Below, piece after piece: positions 8,151 to 16,271 of a stretch of DNA of 64,000 nucleotides (position 1 is the first letter of the stretch; each line of letters begins with the position of its first letter). The translations under genes and the position numbers were made by a program. The notes under the pieces were generated by a model. It had not been told where the DNA came from and did not search any database. It saw only the letters and a program-made list of their open reading frames with translations. Origin of the DNA: Mycolicibacterium baixiangningiae (GTDB taxonomy: Bacteria; Actinomycetota; Actinomycetes; Mycobacteriales; Mycobacteriaceae); assembly GCF_016313185.1 (NCBI RefSeq), contig NZ_CP066218.1, forward strand, positions 3,782,001-3,846,000, given 5' to 3'.

Positions 8151-9314
8151 TCAGCCGGCCGACGCGAGGTCAGCTGCGGTGCTGATGATTCCGAGCTCAC
8201 GGCCGAGGTAGCGGTAGAACTCCCACAGTGGCCGCTCCAGAAGCGCCAGCCGACCCGTGCTCGTCACCCCGGAGCGGATGGCCTTCTGCACCGCCGCGCA
8301 CACGTCGAGATCCTCACGGTGGATATCGCAGATCGACTTCACCAGCTGACTGCGCCGCTCATCGAGGTCTGGTGCGGCGAGCGCCGCCGGAGACATCGCG
8401 ATGTCCAAGTGGATCTCGACCCTGCCCGCGCCTACCGGCAACGTCTTGAGCCAGTACATGAACCCGGGACCGAGCGAGATCTGCAAGAGCGGATAGGCGA
8501 TGAAGATCAGCAATTTGTGACTGTGCTCGGGGGTCAGTGTCGGTGCGCCGGGCGCCAGGAACGGGACCTCGGCAGGGTATCCCTCGGCCTGCTGCGACCA
8601 CATGGTGGTGAAGTACCGTCCGACATCGCCGGTATAGCTGAGCTTGGCCGGGAACTCGTCTTCCAGACTGCCGCGGTGCGGCCCCATGTGGTGGTAACAC
8701 TCCATGAAGTTGTCCACCATGATCTTCCAATCCCAGTCGCACACCCCCCAGTCAGTGGTCTCGACGATCTGGTAGTTCTCGAAATCGTACGGATCGACGA
8801 GCGGTTCCAGTCCCGCGAACTGCTCGGCGACCGGTGTCGCCTGGCCGTCGAAATTGACGAAGACGAATCCTTTCCACACGTCATGACGGAACGCTTTGAG
8901 ACCCCAGTCTTTTCGGTCGAAGCCCGGGGAGTTCTTCATCTCCGGCGCTCCGGCGAGGTGTCCGTCCAGGCCGAACGACCATAGGTGATACGGGCACTGC
9001 AGCACATTAGCTTGCCCTGCGCCGCTGCAGATCTCCATCCAGCGGTGGGTGCAGTTACGCGAAAGTACCCGGATGTCGTTCGTGCGGTCTCGGGTAACCA
9101 CCAGCGGGGTGCCCAGGATATCGATGCTGTAGTAGCTGCCCGGTCCCTCGAGTTGTTCCACGCGGCACACCGGAATCCATCCGCGTTTGAAGATCTTGTC
9201 CACTTCTGCTGCGTAGAGTTCGTCACTGCCGTAGGCCTCTGGCGGCAGCGTTATGGCGTGTCCGGGGGATTCCACTGCGCAGGTGGCGGCCAGTCTGTTG
9301 TAGTCGAAGCTCAT
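8151..9314 (-). CDS. Rieske aromatic-ring-hydroxylating oxygenase, large subunit
   Basis: 387 residues. The Rieske 2Fe-2S ligands are C88 and H90 (NCTHRW) and C107 and H110 (QCPYHLW). The mononuclear iron site begins at NFMECYHHMGPH with H208 and H213 in the N-x3-E-x2-H-x4-H pattern. Such subunits hydroxylate or demethylate aromatic, sterol or quaternary-ammonium substrates. No small subunit, ferredoxin or reductase is adjacent, so electrons must come from elsewhere. A good ribosome site (AAAGGGAC) precedes the ATG. The gene is isolated on the minus strand and convergent with the TetR gene; its substrate cannot be named. Confidence 0.92.
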   Translation of the reverse strand: MSFDYNRLAATCAVESPGHAITLPPEAYGSDELYAAEVDKIFKRGWIPVCRVEQLEGPGSYYSIDILGTPLVVTRDRTNDIRVLSRNCTHRWMEICSGAGQANVLQCPYHLWSFGLDGHLAGAPEMKNSPGFDRKDWGLKAFRHDVWKGFVFVNFDGQATPVAEQFAGLEPLVDPYDFENYQIVETTDWGVCDWDWKIMVDNFMECYHHMGPHRGSLEDEFPAKLSYTGDVGRYFTTMWSQQAEGYPAEVPFLAPGAPTLTPEHSHKLLIFIAYPLLQISLGPGFMYWLKTLPVGAGRVEIHLDIAMSPAALAAPDLDERRSQLVKSICDIHREDLDVCAAVQKAIRSGVTSTGRLALLERPLWEFYRYLGRELGIISTAADLASAG

Positions 9315-9514
9315 AGTTCGTGTCCCTTTGACATGAGATCAGCTCGGGCGGTGGGGAATTCGTCCGGTAAAAAGAAGCTCCTGAGGCGCCAGTGCCAGGA
9401 TCTCCAGATTGAGCTCGGTTGATCAAGAATGGTCACGAGAACTGTGACAAACAGAAGGCTAGACAGCGTGTGTTGCCTGACTGTTTCCGAACAGTGAATG
9501 ACCTATTGGAGCGT

Positions 9515-9857
9515 GTAACGAGGAATGCGCGGGCAACACCGGTCGTGCCGTAGCCGGTGATCAGCCCGTAGACCAGGCGGGGAGTCCCGGCGGCGACCGC
9601 CTTGAAGTCCAGCCCGAGGCGGCGTCGTGCGGCCGGGCGCACGTTCGTCACCAAAACGTCTGCGGTGCCGAGGAGTCGCGTGCGGTCCCCCACCTCCGGT
9701 CGGAGGTGAGGTCCACCACCACACTGCGTTTGGACCGGTTGTCCATCTCGAACGGCGGATTCTCGTCATCGATCCCGAGCATCCCCCCGAGCGCGGCGAC
9801 CCATACGCCCCATACGCCCAGTTCGACGACCCGGATGCCGTCCAACGGACCGGACAT
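9515..9857 (-). pseudogene. Degraded CaiB/BaiF (family III) CoA-transferase
   Basis: Reading leftward from ATG 9857, MSGPLDGIRVVELGVWGVWV matches the start of family III CoA-transferases, but the next stretch that normally contacts CoA (about 28 residues) is missing. The frame resumes at GGMLGIDDENPPFEMDNRSK and VVVDLTSDR, then shifts near 9690 into LLGTADVLVTNVRPAARRRL and LVYGLITGYGTTGVARA. Recognisable homology stops near 9515, and the remaining three quarters of the gene are absent. It thus has an internal deletion, a frameshift and a 3-prime truncation. It sits beside element C, so its promoter region may still serve the divergent kinase gene. Confidence 0.8.
9802..9819. repeat. Tandem 9-bp duplication inside the CoA-transferase remnant
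   Basis: CATACGCCC occurs twice in direct succession (9802-9810 and 9811-9819). In the minus-strand reading this produces the repeated GVW-GVW at the place where the internal deletion begins, so the duplication may be a scar of that rearrangement. Confidence 0.75.
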
Positions 9858-9890
9858 GGCCCTCCTCTTTGAAGTGCGAACGAAACTGGT

Positions 9891-9914
9891 TTACAGTCTG
9901 AAGCTTATTTGTAA
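9891..9914. promoter_or_regulatory. Shared regulatory element, copy C (perfect inverted repeat)
   Basis: TTACA (9891-9895) and TGTAA (9910-9914) with 14 bases between form an exact inverted repeat. It lies between the decayed CoA-transferase (minus) and the phosphotransferase gene (plus). Here the downstream gene has a leader with a GAGGAGG ribosome site before the GTG at 9949. Confidence 0.6.
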
Positions 9915-9948
9915 CCCCCCATGATGGTGGCCGAGGAGGCTCGCAACG

Positions 9949-11085
9949 GTGACGAAGATGTCCGGCATTTCGCCCATTGTCGGCTTGGCCGCCCACCTGG
10001 GCCGCGGCGTGCAACGGGTGGCGACCGACGCCGTCGTCCGCGGGATGCGGCCGTTCCCCCGCACCGCGGCCGACCTCGACGTGCGGACGGTGGCACGTCT
10101 GACGAATCTGCCGGTGACCTCGGTGTCGGTGATCGGCGGCGACGCCGGCACATCGTCACGAATCCGGTTGGCGCTCACCGGTGAGAACGTGCCCGAGACG
10201 GTGTTCGTCAAACTCCCCGCCCAGACGGCCGCGACGCGGCTGATGGGTGAACTCGGTCGACTCGGTGACACCGAAGTGCGCTTCTACCGGCAGCTGCGCC
10301 CCGAGCTGACCGCCGCGCCCGAGGTGTACGGCTCGGCGTTCGACCCCGTCACAGGTCGCTACGTGGTGATACTGGAAGACCTGCCGGCCGACGAATGTCG
10401 ATTCCCCGACATCCTTCACCCGTTGGGCCGCGATGAGGCGGCCCTCGTCCTCGAAGCCCTGGCGCTCCTGCACGCCACGTTCTGGGGGCGGCTGTCGGCA
10501 CCCGGACAGAAGGGACCCCTGGACTGGGTGTACTCCCCGTCGGCCGACCACACGTCGATGCTCACCGGCAGGCTGCTGAAGACCTCGGCCCGCCGGATGG
10601 CCGAACGCAGCGACATCCCGGTCCAGGTGGGCAGCTTCATCGACGAGAACTACCGTGCGGCAGCACAATTGATCGACAGGCCGCCGCACACGATCATGCA
10701 CGGCGACGCGCACCCCGGAAACGTCTACTTCCGCAACGGCACCGCCGGACTGCTCGACTGGCAGGTCGTGCGCCGCGGCCATCCCAGTCGCGAGTTGGCC
10801 TACACGGTGGTCACCAGCATGACGCCCGAGGACCGGCAGGAGTCCCAGCGTGACCTGCTCGACGTCTACCGCCATGCGCTCGCCGCCGGTGGCGGACCCG
10901 ACCTCGACCGCGACGTCCTCTGGCACCGTTACCGTCAGGGGGCGCTCTACGCCTATGTCGCCGCCCTCATCACAGCCGGGATGGGCGGCATGCAGAACGA
11001 CGACATCGCGTGCGAGGGATTGCGCCGGGGCGTCGCGGCCCTGCAGGAGCTCGACACCGTCGCACTGCTGAAGAAATCGCTGTGA
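9949..11085 (+). CDS. APH-like phosphotransferase (kinase-fold)
   Basis: The 378-residue protein has the aminoglycoside-phosphotransferase/choline-kinase fold. The catalytic loop MHGDAHPGNVYF includes H251 and D253, and the metal-binding segment GLLDWQVVRRGHP follows about 20 residues later. VFVKLPAQ and VVILEDLPADECRF are N-lobe features. A ribosome site (GAGGAGG, 9933-9939) supports the GTG at 9949. Proteins of this type in mycobacterial lipid or sterol loci phosphorylate small alcohols or are uncharacterised; antibiotic resistance is unlikely from context. It follows shared element C, which suggests co-regulation with the P450 and ALDH genes. Confidence 0.8.
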   Translation: MTKMSGISPIVGLAAHLGRGVQRVATDAVVRGMRPFPRTAADLDVRTVARLTNLPVTSVSVIGGDAGTSSRIRLALTGENVPETVFVKLPAQTAATRLMGELGRLGDTEVRFYRQLRPELTAAPEVYGSAFDPVTGRYVVILEDLPADECRFPDILHPLGRDEAALVLEALALLHATFWGRLSAPGQKGPLDWVYSPSADHTSMLTGRLLKTSARRMAERSDIPVQVGSFIDENYRAAAQLIDRPPHTIMHGDAHPGNVYFRNGTAGLLDWQVVRRGHPSRELAYTVVTSMTPEDRQESQRDLLDVYRHALAAGGGPDLDRDVLWHRYRQGALYAYVAALITAGMGGMQNDDIACEGLRRGVAALQELDTVALLKKSL

Positions 11086-11122
11086 TTCCCGGCGCCGGCG
11101 GTGCGGATTGCCCGACGTGGCG

Positions 11123-11146
11123 TTACAGGCTCTACCATTTGTGAAA
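11123..11146. promoter_or_regulatory. Shared regulatory element, copy D (weaker)
   Basis: TTACA (11123-11127), 14 bases, then TGAAA (11142-11146): one mismatch from the right half-site. It lies 26 bases upstream of the second TetR gene and could mediate its autoregulation. Confidence 0.45.
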
Positions 11147-11171
11147 CACCCCGTCACTTGAGGCCCTGGAT

Positions 11172-11732
11172 GTGAACGAACCACTGACCGCCCGGCGCGA
11201 CGCTGCCGGATTCGACGATTCGTCGACCCAACACCGCATCCTGGCGGCCACCGCCGAGGTGCTCGGGCGTAGCGGCCAGACGAAGCTGAGCCTGTCGGAG
11301 GTCGCGCTGCAGGCAGGCGTGTCCCGGCCTACCCTCTACCGCTGGTTCGCCTCCAAACAGGAACTCCTCGACGCCTTCGGACGGTACGAGCGGATGACGT
11401 TCGATCAGGGCATCAGCAAAGCGACCCAGGGGTTGCGGGGAACCGAAAAGCTCGACGCCGCTTTGCGTTTCATCGTGTCCTACCAGCAGTCCTACTCAGG
11501 TGTCCGACTGGTCGACATCGAACCCGAAGTGGTCATCGCGCAGCTGTCCCGGATCATCCCGCTCATGCGGGCCCGACTGGAGAAACTCCTGTCCGGCCCC
11601 AACGCCGGAGTCAAGGCGGCCACCGCCATCCGCGTCGCGGTGTGCCACTACATCGTGCGCAGCGACGACGGCGACGAATTCCTCGCCCAGTTGCGTCACG
11701 CGGTCGGTATCAAGAACCAGGACCAGGTGTGA
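11172..11732 (+). CDS. TetR-family transcriptional regulator (paralogue of the one at 7564)
   Basis: The 186-residue protein has the helix-turn-helix at about residues 20-65 (HRILAATAEVLGRSGQ, VSRPTLYRWFASKQELLDAF). Nearly every segment aligns with the TetR at 7564: the recognition helix is almost identical and VDIEPEVVIAQLSRIIPLMRARLE parallels VDIEPAQVIARLSHILPRMRDRL. Two such close regulators within 4 kb imply a local duplication and probably overlapping operators. The start is GTG 11172; an ATG two bases earlier is followed immediately by a stop. Confidence 0.9.
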   Translation: MNEPLTARRDAAGFDDSSTQHRILAATAEVLGRSGQTKLSLSEVALQAGVSRPTLYRWFASKQELLDAFGRYERMTFDQGISKATQGLRGTEKLDAALRFIVSYQQSYSGVRLVDIEPEVVIAQLSRIIPLMRARLEKLLSGPNAGVKAATAIRVAVCHYIVRSDDGDEFLAQLRHAVGIKNQDQV

Positions 11733-11774
11733 AGGCTTCCGGTTGTGAAACCGCGTGGCCAGCGACAGCGACTG

Positions 11775-13979
11775 TCAGCTCCGCGCGGTCACCCGGACCG
11801 GGATGTTGCCTTGCCGCGGCATCCCGGTGATCGGGTCGTAGTCCACGTCGGTCGGGACGAGGCGGCCGACGTTGCTGCCCCGCTCACGGACCTCGTCGTC
11901 TTCGGCCGGCAGGCCACCGAACGCGTGGTGCATGGCGACCACGTCACGGCGCAGGCTGTCGTCGCCCTCGACCACGCTCGGGATGCTGTCGTGCGGTGAG
12001 GTGACCGTGACCAGCGATCCGTCCGGCAGGCCGAGCGCTGCCATCGCGTCGGGATGCATGTACACCGGGTTGTAGGGCCTGCCGCGGTTCAGCGTCGCCA
12101 GATTGGTGCCCGACGAGTTCATGAAGTTGTTGTGCCGCCGCGGGATCAGCCGGAACGGGAAGCCGGATTCGGTTCTCGCCGAGGCGAAGTCCTCGGCCAC
12201 GAATTGAGCCAGCTCGGTCAGCAGATACCCGTTGCCGACGTCGAGCCTGGCCGTGCAGTCGGGATCCCGCGGGGCGACCACCGCGTCGACGTCGAAGATC
12301 TTTCCGTGCGGATGGCTTGCCACCTCGTCGAACGGGATGCGCGACGTCGAACACATCTGCGCGAACAGTTCCTCGGTGGTGAGGTCGGTGTCGCCGTTCA
12401 TGTTGAGCACAACCGGCGCGGACTCCATGAACCTGCCGCCGCCCCCGCCGAAGAAATTCACGAACCACAGGTCCAAGCCCATTCGCCCAGCTAGCCCGAG
12501 GAAGAACTGCCACTCCTCGGTCAGATCGGAACCGGGGGGCGGCTCGAGGAGGCGGGGCGCGTACTGCGCATAGGCGGCGGGGATCCCGGTGCCGCTCGCG
12601 TAGTACTTGATCAGCTCACTGCCCATCGTCATCGCCGGCGTCTCCATCTGCATCATCGGCGCGATCACGTAGTCGGCCAGCCGCGACGTCAGCGACATCT
12701 CGGTGTCCAGGGTGACAAGCAGGTCGAGGCTCTGCAGTGCGCGTAGCGTCTTTCGCTGGTCGGGCCAGGCCGCCATCGGGTTGCCGCCGATGCAGATCAA
12801 TGCCTTCACCTGCCCCTCGCCCGGTAACAGGATCTCGTCGGCCAGCGCCGCCGTCGGCATCCCGCTGACCGTGTCCGTCAGACCCCGCACCCGCAGCCGC
12901 TCGCCGTACCCCCAACCCTCGTACGGCGGATGAGGCTGCGCCTTGGCCGTGAACGCCGGCATCAGAGTGTTGGGCCGCACCACCCGCTCCCCGGCACGTT
13001 GCCACCGGCCGCAGATGGTGGTCAGACACAGGCACAGGTATTCGAGCAGGTTGCCGTGCATTGCGAAGTTGGCCCCGGTGCCCGCGTTCACCATGCCCGG
13101 GCGGGTCCCGTGCGTCGCGAACAGTCGCGCCGCGTCGACCAACTGCTGCACCGGGATGTCGGCCCGTTGCGCCACGTACTCCGGGGTGAAACCGGAAACC
13201 GCCTCGGCCAGGGCGTCGAAACCCTCGACATTCTCGTCGAGAAATGCCCAGTCACACAGCTTTTCGCGGATGATCAGGTTGATCATGCCCGCGACGATCG
13301 TGACGTCCTCGCCGGGCCGCGGCTGGATGTGGATCGCCGCGCGTGCCGCCGTCTGCGAGCGGCGCGGGTCGATCACGATGAGTTGCATGCCCCGGCTGAT
13401 CGCCGCGCGCAGGCCCTGCCCGGGATTCTGGCCCGGGATACCGATCGCCTTGGACACCAGCGGGTTGGTGCCGATCAGCATCCAGCTGTCGGCCTCGTGG
13501 AAGTCGATGTCACCGCCGAGCCAATGCCCGTGTGCGGCCAGCGCGATCTGCTTGCCCGGCTGGTCGATCGTGTTGGCGGTGAAGAACATCGGCGATTCGA
13601 TCGCCCTGATGAACGCGTTCGCCATCAACGCCGACGCGGGATAGGGCAGCCCGTTCGTGCCGAGGTACAGGGCCACCGATCGTGGCCCGTGGGTGTCGAT
13701 CAGACTCTGCAGCTTCGTCGCGATCTCGTCCATCGCGCGGCCGGCCTCGATCGCCGTGTACGAGCCGTCGGCTCCACGTTTCTGACTGTGCAACAGGCGG
13801 CGGGGGTTGTTGTGGATGTCGGGGAGCGCTCGGCCCTTGGCGCAGGTGTATCCCTTGAACATCGGGTTGTCGGGGTCACCGGTGACCTTCGTGAGCGTGC
13901 CGTCGGTGACCGTCGCCAGCACACCGCAGTGCGCTGAGCAGATCCGGCAGATGCCGGGACGCGTCGTCGTCTGTGACAT
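11775..13979 (-). CDS. Molybdopterin-dependent oxidoreductase (formate dehydrogenase/DMSO reductase family)
   Basis: From ATG 13979 the 734-residue protein carries an N-terminal 4Fe-4S site (C11-x2-C14-x3-C18, then C46 in GYTCAKG), the molybdopterin-guanine-dinucleotide domains (LIVIDPRRSQTAARA, IGGNPMAAWPDQ) and a C-terminal domain (RRHNNFMNSSGTN, YNPVYMHPDAMAALGL). It is a single-subunit cytoplasmic type; no signal peptide or electron-transfer subunit is nearby. Mycobacteria hold several such enzymes of unknown substrate. An in-frame ATG at 14180 would add 67 residues without similarity, so the inner start was chosen. It is divergent from the ALDH gene and could feed on the same pathway. 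Confidence 0.88.
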   Translation of the reverse strand: MSQTTTRPGICRICSAHCGVLATVTDGTLTKVTGDPDNPMFKGYTCAKGRALPDIHNNPRRLLHSQKRGADGSYTAIEAGRAMDEIATKLQSLIDTHGPRSVALYLGTNGLPYPASALMANAFIRAIESPMFFTANTIDQPGKQIALAAHGHWLGGDIDFHEADSWMLIGTNPLVSKAIGIPGQNPGQGLRAAISRGMQLIVIDPRRSQTAARAAIHIQPRPGEDVTIVAGMINLIIREKLCDWAFLDENVEGFDALAEAVSGFTPEYVAQRADIPVQQLVDAARLFATHGTRPGMVNAGTGANFAMHGNLLEYLCLCLTTICGRWQRAGERVVRPNTLMPAFTAKAQPHPPYEGWGYGERLRVRGLTDTVSGMPTAALADEILLPGEGQVKALICIGGNPMAAWPDQRKTLRALQSLDLLVTLDTEMSLTSRLADYVIAPMMQMETPAMTMGSELIKYYASGTGIPAAYAQYAPRLLEPPPGSDLTEEWQFFLGLAGRMGLDLWFVNFFGGGGGRFMESAPVVLNMNGDTDLTTEELFAQMCSTSRIPFDEVASHPHGKIFDVDAVVAPRDPDCTARLDVGNGYLLTELAQFVAEDFASARTESGFPFRLIPRRHNNFMNSSGTNLATLNRGRPYNPVYMHPDAMAALGLPDGSLVTVTSPHDSIPSVVEGDDSLRRDVVAMHHAFGGLPAEDDEVRERGSNVGRLVPTDVDYDPITGMPRQGNIPVRVTARS

Positions 13980-14178
13980 TGCCGCGATGCTAAGCGGTCG
14001 CCCAGCATTGCGGACCGAATCGCCGACGACGTCAGAAATCGGTGTCGACCGCCTCCGCCGCGGCGCACGATGGCGGCCAGCTCGACCCGGATCCGCGATG
14101 CACGCAGGGCACTGCCGTGGGAGGCAACCCGATTGGCAGCACCCGCTGTTCGGCCGGCGACGCTGACGTGGGGAACAC

Positions 14179-14211
14179 ATTAGGAGAACTGTCCCACCGG
14201 ATTAGGAGAAC
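14179..14211 (+). repeat. Direct repeat ATTAGGAGAAC x2, 22-bp period
   Basis: ATTAGGAGAAC occurs at 14179-14189 and again at 14201-14211, start to start 22 bases or two helical turns, upstream of element E and the ALDH gene. Same-face direct repeats of this kind often bind a transcription activator. No coding sequence covers them. Confidence 0.7.
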
Positions 14212-14230
14212 GATATTTCCGTCATTCTGC

Positions 14231-14254
14231 TGACGTTTCGGGCGTTGTTTGTAA
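14231..14254. promoter_or_regulatory. Shared regulatory element, copy E
   Basis: TGACG (14231-14235), 14 bases, then TGTAA (14250-14254), with TAACGC as a possible -10 eight bases before the ATG at 14265. There is no ribosome-binding sequence, so the ALDH mRNA is probably leaderless, as inferred for the SMP-30 gene. Confidence 0.6.
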
Positions 14255-14264
14255 CGCTAGGCCC

Positions 14265-15749
14265 ATGACGACTGTGGAGACCGAATCCGGCGTGCTGGCC
14301 GGTGACGAACGGATGCTGATCGACGGCGAACTACAGCTGACGAGCAGCGGAGCCATGTTCGATGTGATCCATCCGGCCAACGAGGAGGTGGCCGGGCAGG
14401 CCACCGACGGCACCGTCGAGGACATGGCCCGCGCGGTGGCCGCCGCGCGCCGCGCGTTCGACGAGACGGACTGGTCGCGCGACCTCGACTTCCGCTACCA
14501 CTGCCTGACCCAGTTGCATGAGGCGCTGGAGCGGAACAAGGAACGTCTGCGTCGCATCCTGATCACCGAGGTCGGCTGCCCGGTGACCGTGAGCGGCAGC
14601 CAGATCGAGAGCCCCATCGAGGAGGTCGAACACTGGGCCGAGCATGGGAAGAACTTCGACTACCTGGTCGACACGGGTGTGCACCCCACCCAGCTCGGGC
14701 CGGCGCGGCGCAAGATCCACTACGAAGCGGTCGGCGTCGTCGGGGCGATCACCCCGTGGAATGTGCCGTTCTACCTCAACATCGCCGAGACGGTGCCGGC
14801 GCTGATGGCCGGTAACACCGTGGTCCTCAAACCCGCCCAGCTGACGCCGTGGTCGGGCAGCGAATACGGCCGCATCGTGGCCGAGGAGACCGACATCCCG
14901 GCGGGGGTGTTCAACGTGGTGGTGTCGAATGCCAACGAGGTGGGAGCGGCGTTGAGCGCTGATCCGCGGGTCGACATGATCACCTTCACCGGGTCCACCG
15001 CGACCGGGCGGGCGATTCTGGCCGCGGGTGCGCCGACGGTGAAGAAGACGCTGCTCGAACTCGGCGGCAAATCCGCCCACATCGTCCTCGATGACGCTGA
15101 CTTCAATTCCGCGTTGCCGTTGGCGGCGATGATGGCGTGCGTCATGAGCGGCCAGTCCTGCATCCTGCCGTCGCGGATCCTGTTGCCGCGCAGCCGTTAC
15201 GACGAAGGTGTGGAGATCCTCAAGGCCATGATGGAGGGGTTCCCGGTCGGCGACCCGTGGACGCCGGGAATCATGCAGGGCCCACAGATCAGCCAGACAC
15301 AGCGCCAGAAGGTGCTGGGTCTGATCCGCTCGGGTATCGACTCCGGAGCCCGCCTGGTCACCGGCGGCGGGATCCCCGAGAATCTGCCGGTCGGCTACTA
15401 CACCCAACCCACCCTGCTCGCCGACGTCGACCCCGATTCCCCAGTGGCCCAGGAAGAGATCTTCGGTCCGGTGCTGACCGTCACCCCCTATGACACCGAC
15501 GACGACGCCGTCGCGATCGCCAACAACACCATCTACGGCCTGTCCGGTGAGGTGTCCGGCGGCGACGTCGACCGGGCGTTCGCCGTCGCGTGCCGGATGC
15601 GCACCGGCAATGTGACGATCAACGGCAAGAGCCACTTCGGCATCACCAGCCCGTTCGGCGGCACCAAACAGTCCGGGCTGGGCTACCGCAACGGTGACGA
15701 GGGCTACAAGGAGTACCTGGAGGCCAAGACCATCGGTATGCCCGAGTGA
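14265..15749 (+). CDS. NAD(P)-dependent aldehyde dehydrogenase
   Basis: The 494-residue protein has all family hallmarks: GAITPWNVPFYLNIAET, the cofactor-binding FTGSTATGRAIL, the catalytic Glu (E265, LLELGGKSAH), the nucleophile Cys (C299, SGQSCILPSRILLP) and EEIFGPVL. It oxidises an aldehyde to the acid in the cytoplasm. The gene shares its stop with the next start (GTGA), so the SnoaL-like protein is co-translated. Promoter element E links it to the P450/TetR regulon. The aldehyde could come from the neighbouring alcohol dehydrogenases; identity unknown. Confidence 0.95.
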   Translation: MTTVETESGVLAGDERMLIDGELQLTSSGAMFDVIHPANEEVAGQATDGTVEDMARAVAAARRAFDETDWSRDLDFRYHCLTQLHEALERNKERLRRILITEVGCPVTVSGSQIESPIEEVEHWAEHGKNFDYLVDTGVHPTQLGPARRKIHYEAVGVVGAITPWNVPFYLNIAETVPALMAGNTVVLKPAQLTPWSGSEYGRIVAEETDIPAGVFNVVVSNANEVGAALSADPRVDMITFTGSTATGRAILAAGAPTVKKTLLELGGKSAHIVLDDADFNSALPLAAMMACVMSGQSCILPSRILLPRSRYDEGVEILKAMMEGFPVGDPWTPGIMQGPQISQTQRQKVLGLIRSGIDSGARLVTGGGIPENLPVGYYTQPTLLADVDPDSPVAQEEIFGPVLTVTPYDTDDDAVAIANNTIYGLSGEVSGGDVDRAFAVACRMRTGNVTINGKSHFGITSPFGGTKQSGLGYRNGDEGYKEYLEAKTIGMPE

Positions 15750-16192
15750 GCGAGCGTGCGAGCGAACCACAGATGATGAGCGATTCGGCCGAGATCGCCG
15801 CGCTGCTCTGCCGGTACGCCCGCGCCGTGGACACCAAGGACTGGGAGCTCTACCGGTCGGTGTTCACCGACGACGCCCACATCGATTACTCCTCGGCCGG
15901 CGCCATCGCCGGTGGCCGCGACGAGGTCGTCGACTGGTTCGCCGCCAACTTCGGGGTGCTCCCGTGGAGCATGCACTACATCACCAACATCGAAATCCTC
16001 GAGCGCTCCGATGACGGCGCTCGGGTGCGGGCCATGTTCTACAACCCCATGCAACTGCCCGGCATGCCCGACATCAGCTCCTGCGGCGGCTACTACCACC
16101 ACGAACTGGTGCGCACCCCCCACGGCTGGCGCAGCAGACACCTGCGCGAAGAGAACATCTGGTTCACCAACGCGCCCGCGCGCACCGGCTGA
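15746..16192 (+). CDS. SnoaL-like (NTF2-fold) polyketide cyclase/hydratase-type protein
   Basis: The 148-residue protein has the SnoaL-4 pattern: AALLCRYARAVDTKDWELYRSVF, then DAHIDYSS, a GGRDEVVDWFAANF segment and conserved histidines in MHYITNI and GYYHHELVRT. The fold forms a small cone that binds hydrophobic ligands; members act as cyclases, isomerases or dehydratases. The GTG at 15746 overlaps the ALDH stop; ATG codons at 15773 and 15776 are alternative starts that would remove the low-complexity SERASE leader. It probably acts on a pathway intermediate together with the ALDH. Confidence 0.8.
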   Translation: MSERASEPQMMSDSAEIAALLCRYARAVDTKDWELYRSVFTDDAHIDYSSAGAIAGGRDEVVDWFAANFGVLPWSMHYITNIEILERSDDGARVRAMFYNPMQLPGMPDISSCGGYYHHELVRTPHGWRSRHLREENIWFTNAPARTG

Positions 16193-16271
16193 CGACACCG
16201 CCGCCGAAACTGCGGCCAGATCACCAAAACCCCGCCGAGCGTGATCTCCCAGCAGTCTCGGGGGAGGCGGA

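Noticed and set aside
9495..9518. Possible sixth copy of the shared element (TGAAT-N14-TGTAA)
   Set aside because: The left half matches only three of five positions and no start codon follows.
14000..14180. 67-residue N-terminal extension of the molybdopterin oxidoreductase
   Set aside because: Arg/Ser-rich with no similarity; the cysteine cluster normally begins about ten residues after the start, as it does from ATG 13979.
15746..15772. Short GAGCGAGCGTGCGAGC stretch as a regulatory repeat
   Set aside because: It is the usual mycobacterial overlap of a stop with a start giving an SERASE leader; one copy here, so no regulatory claim.
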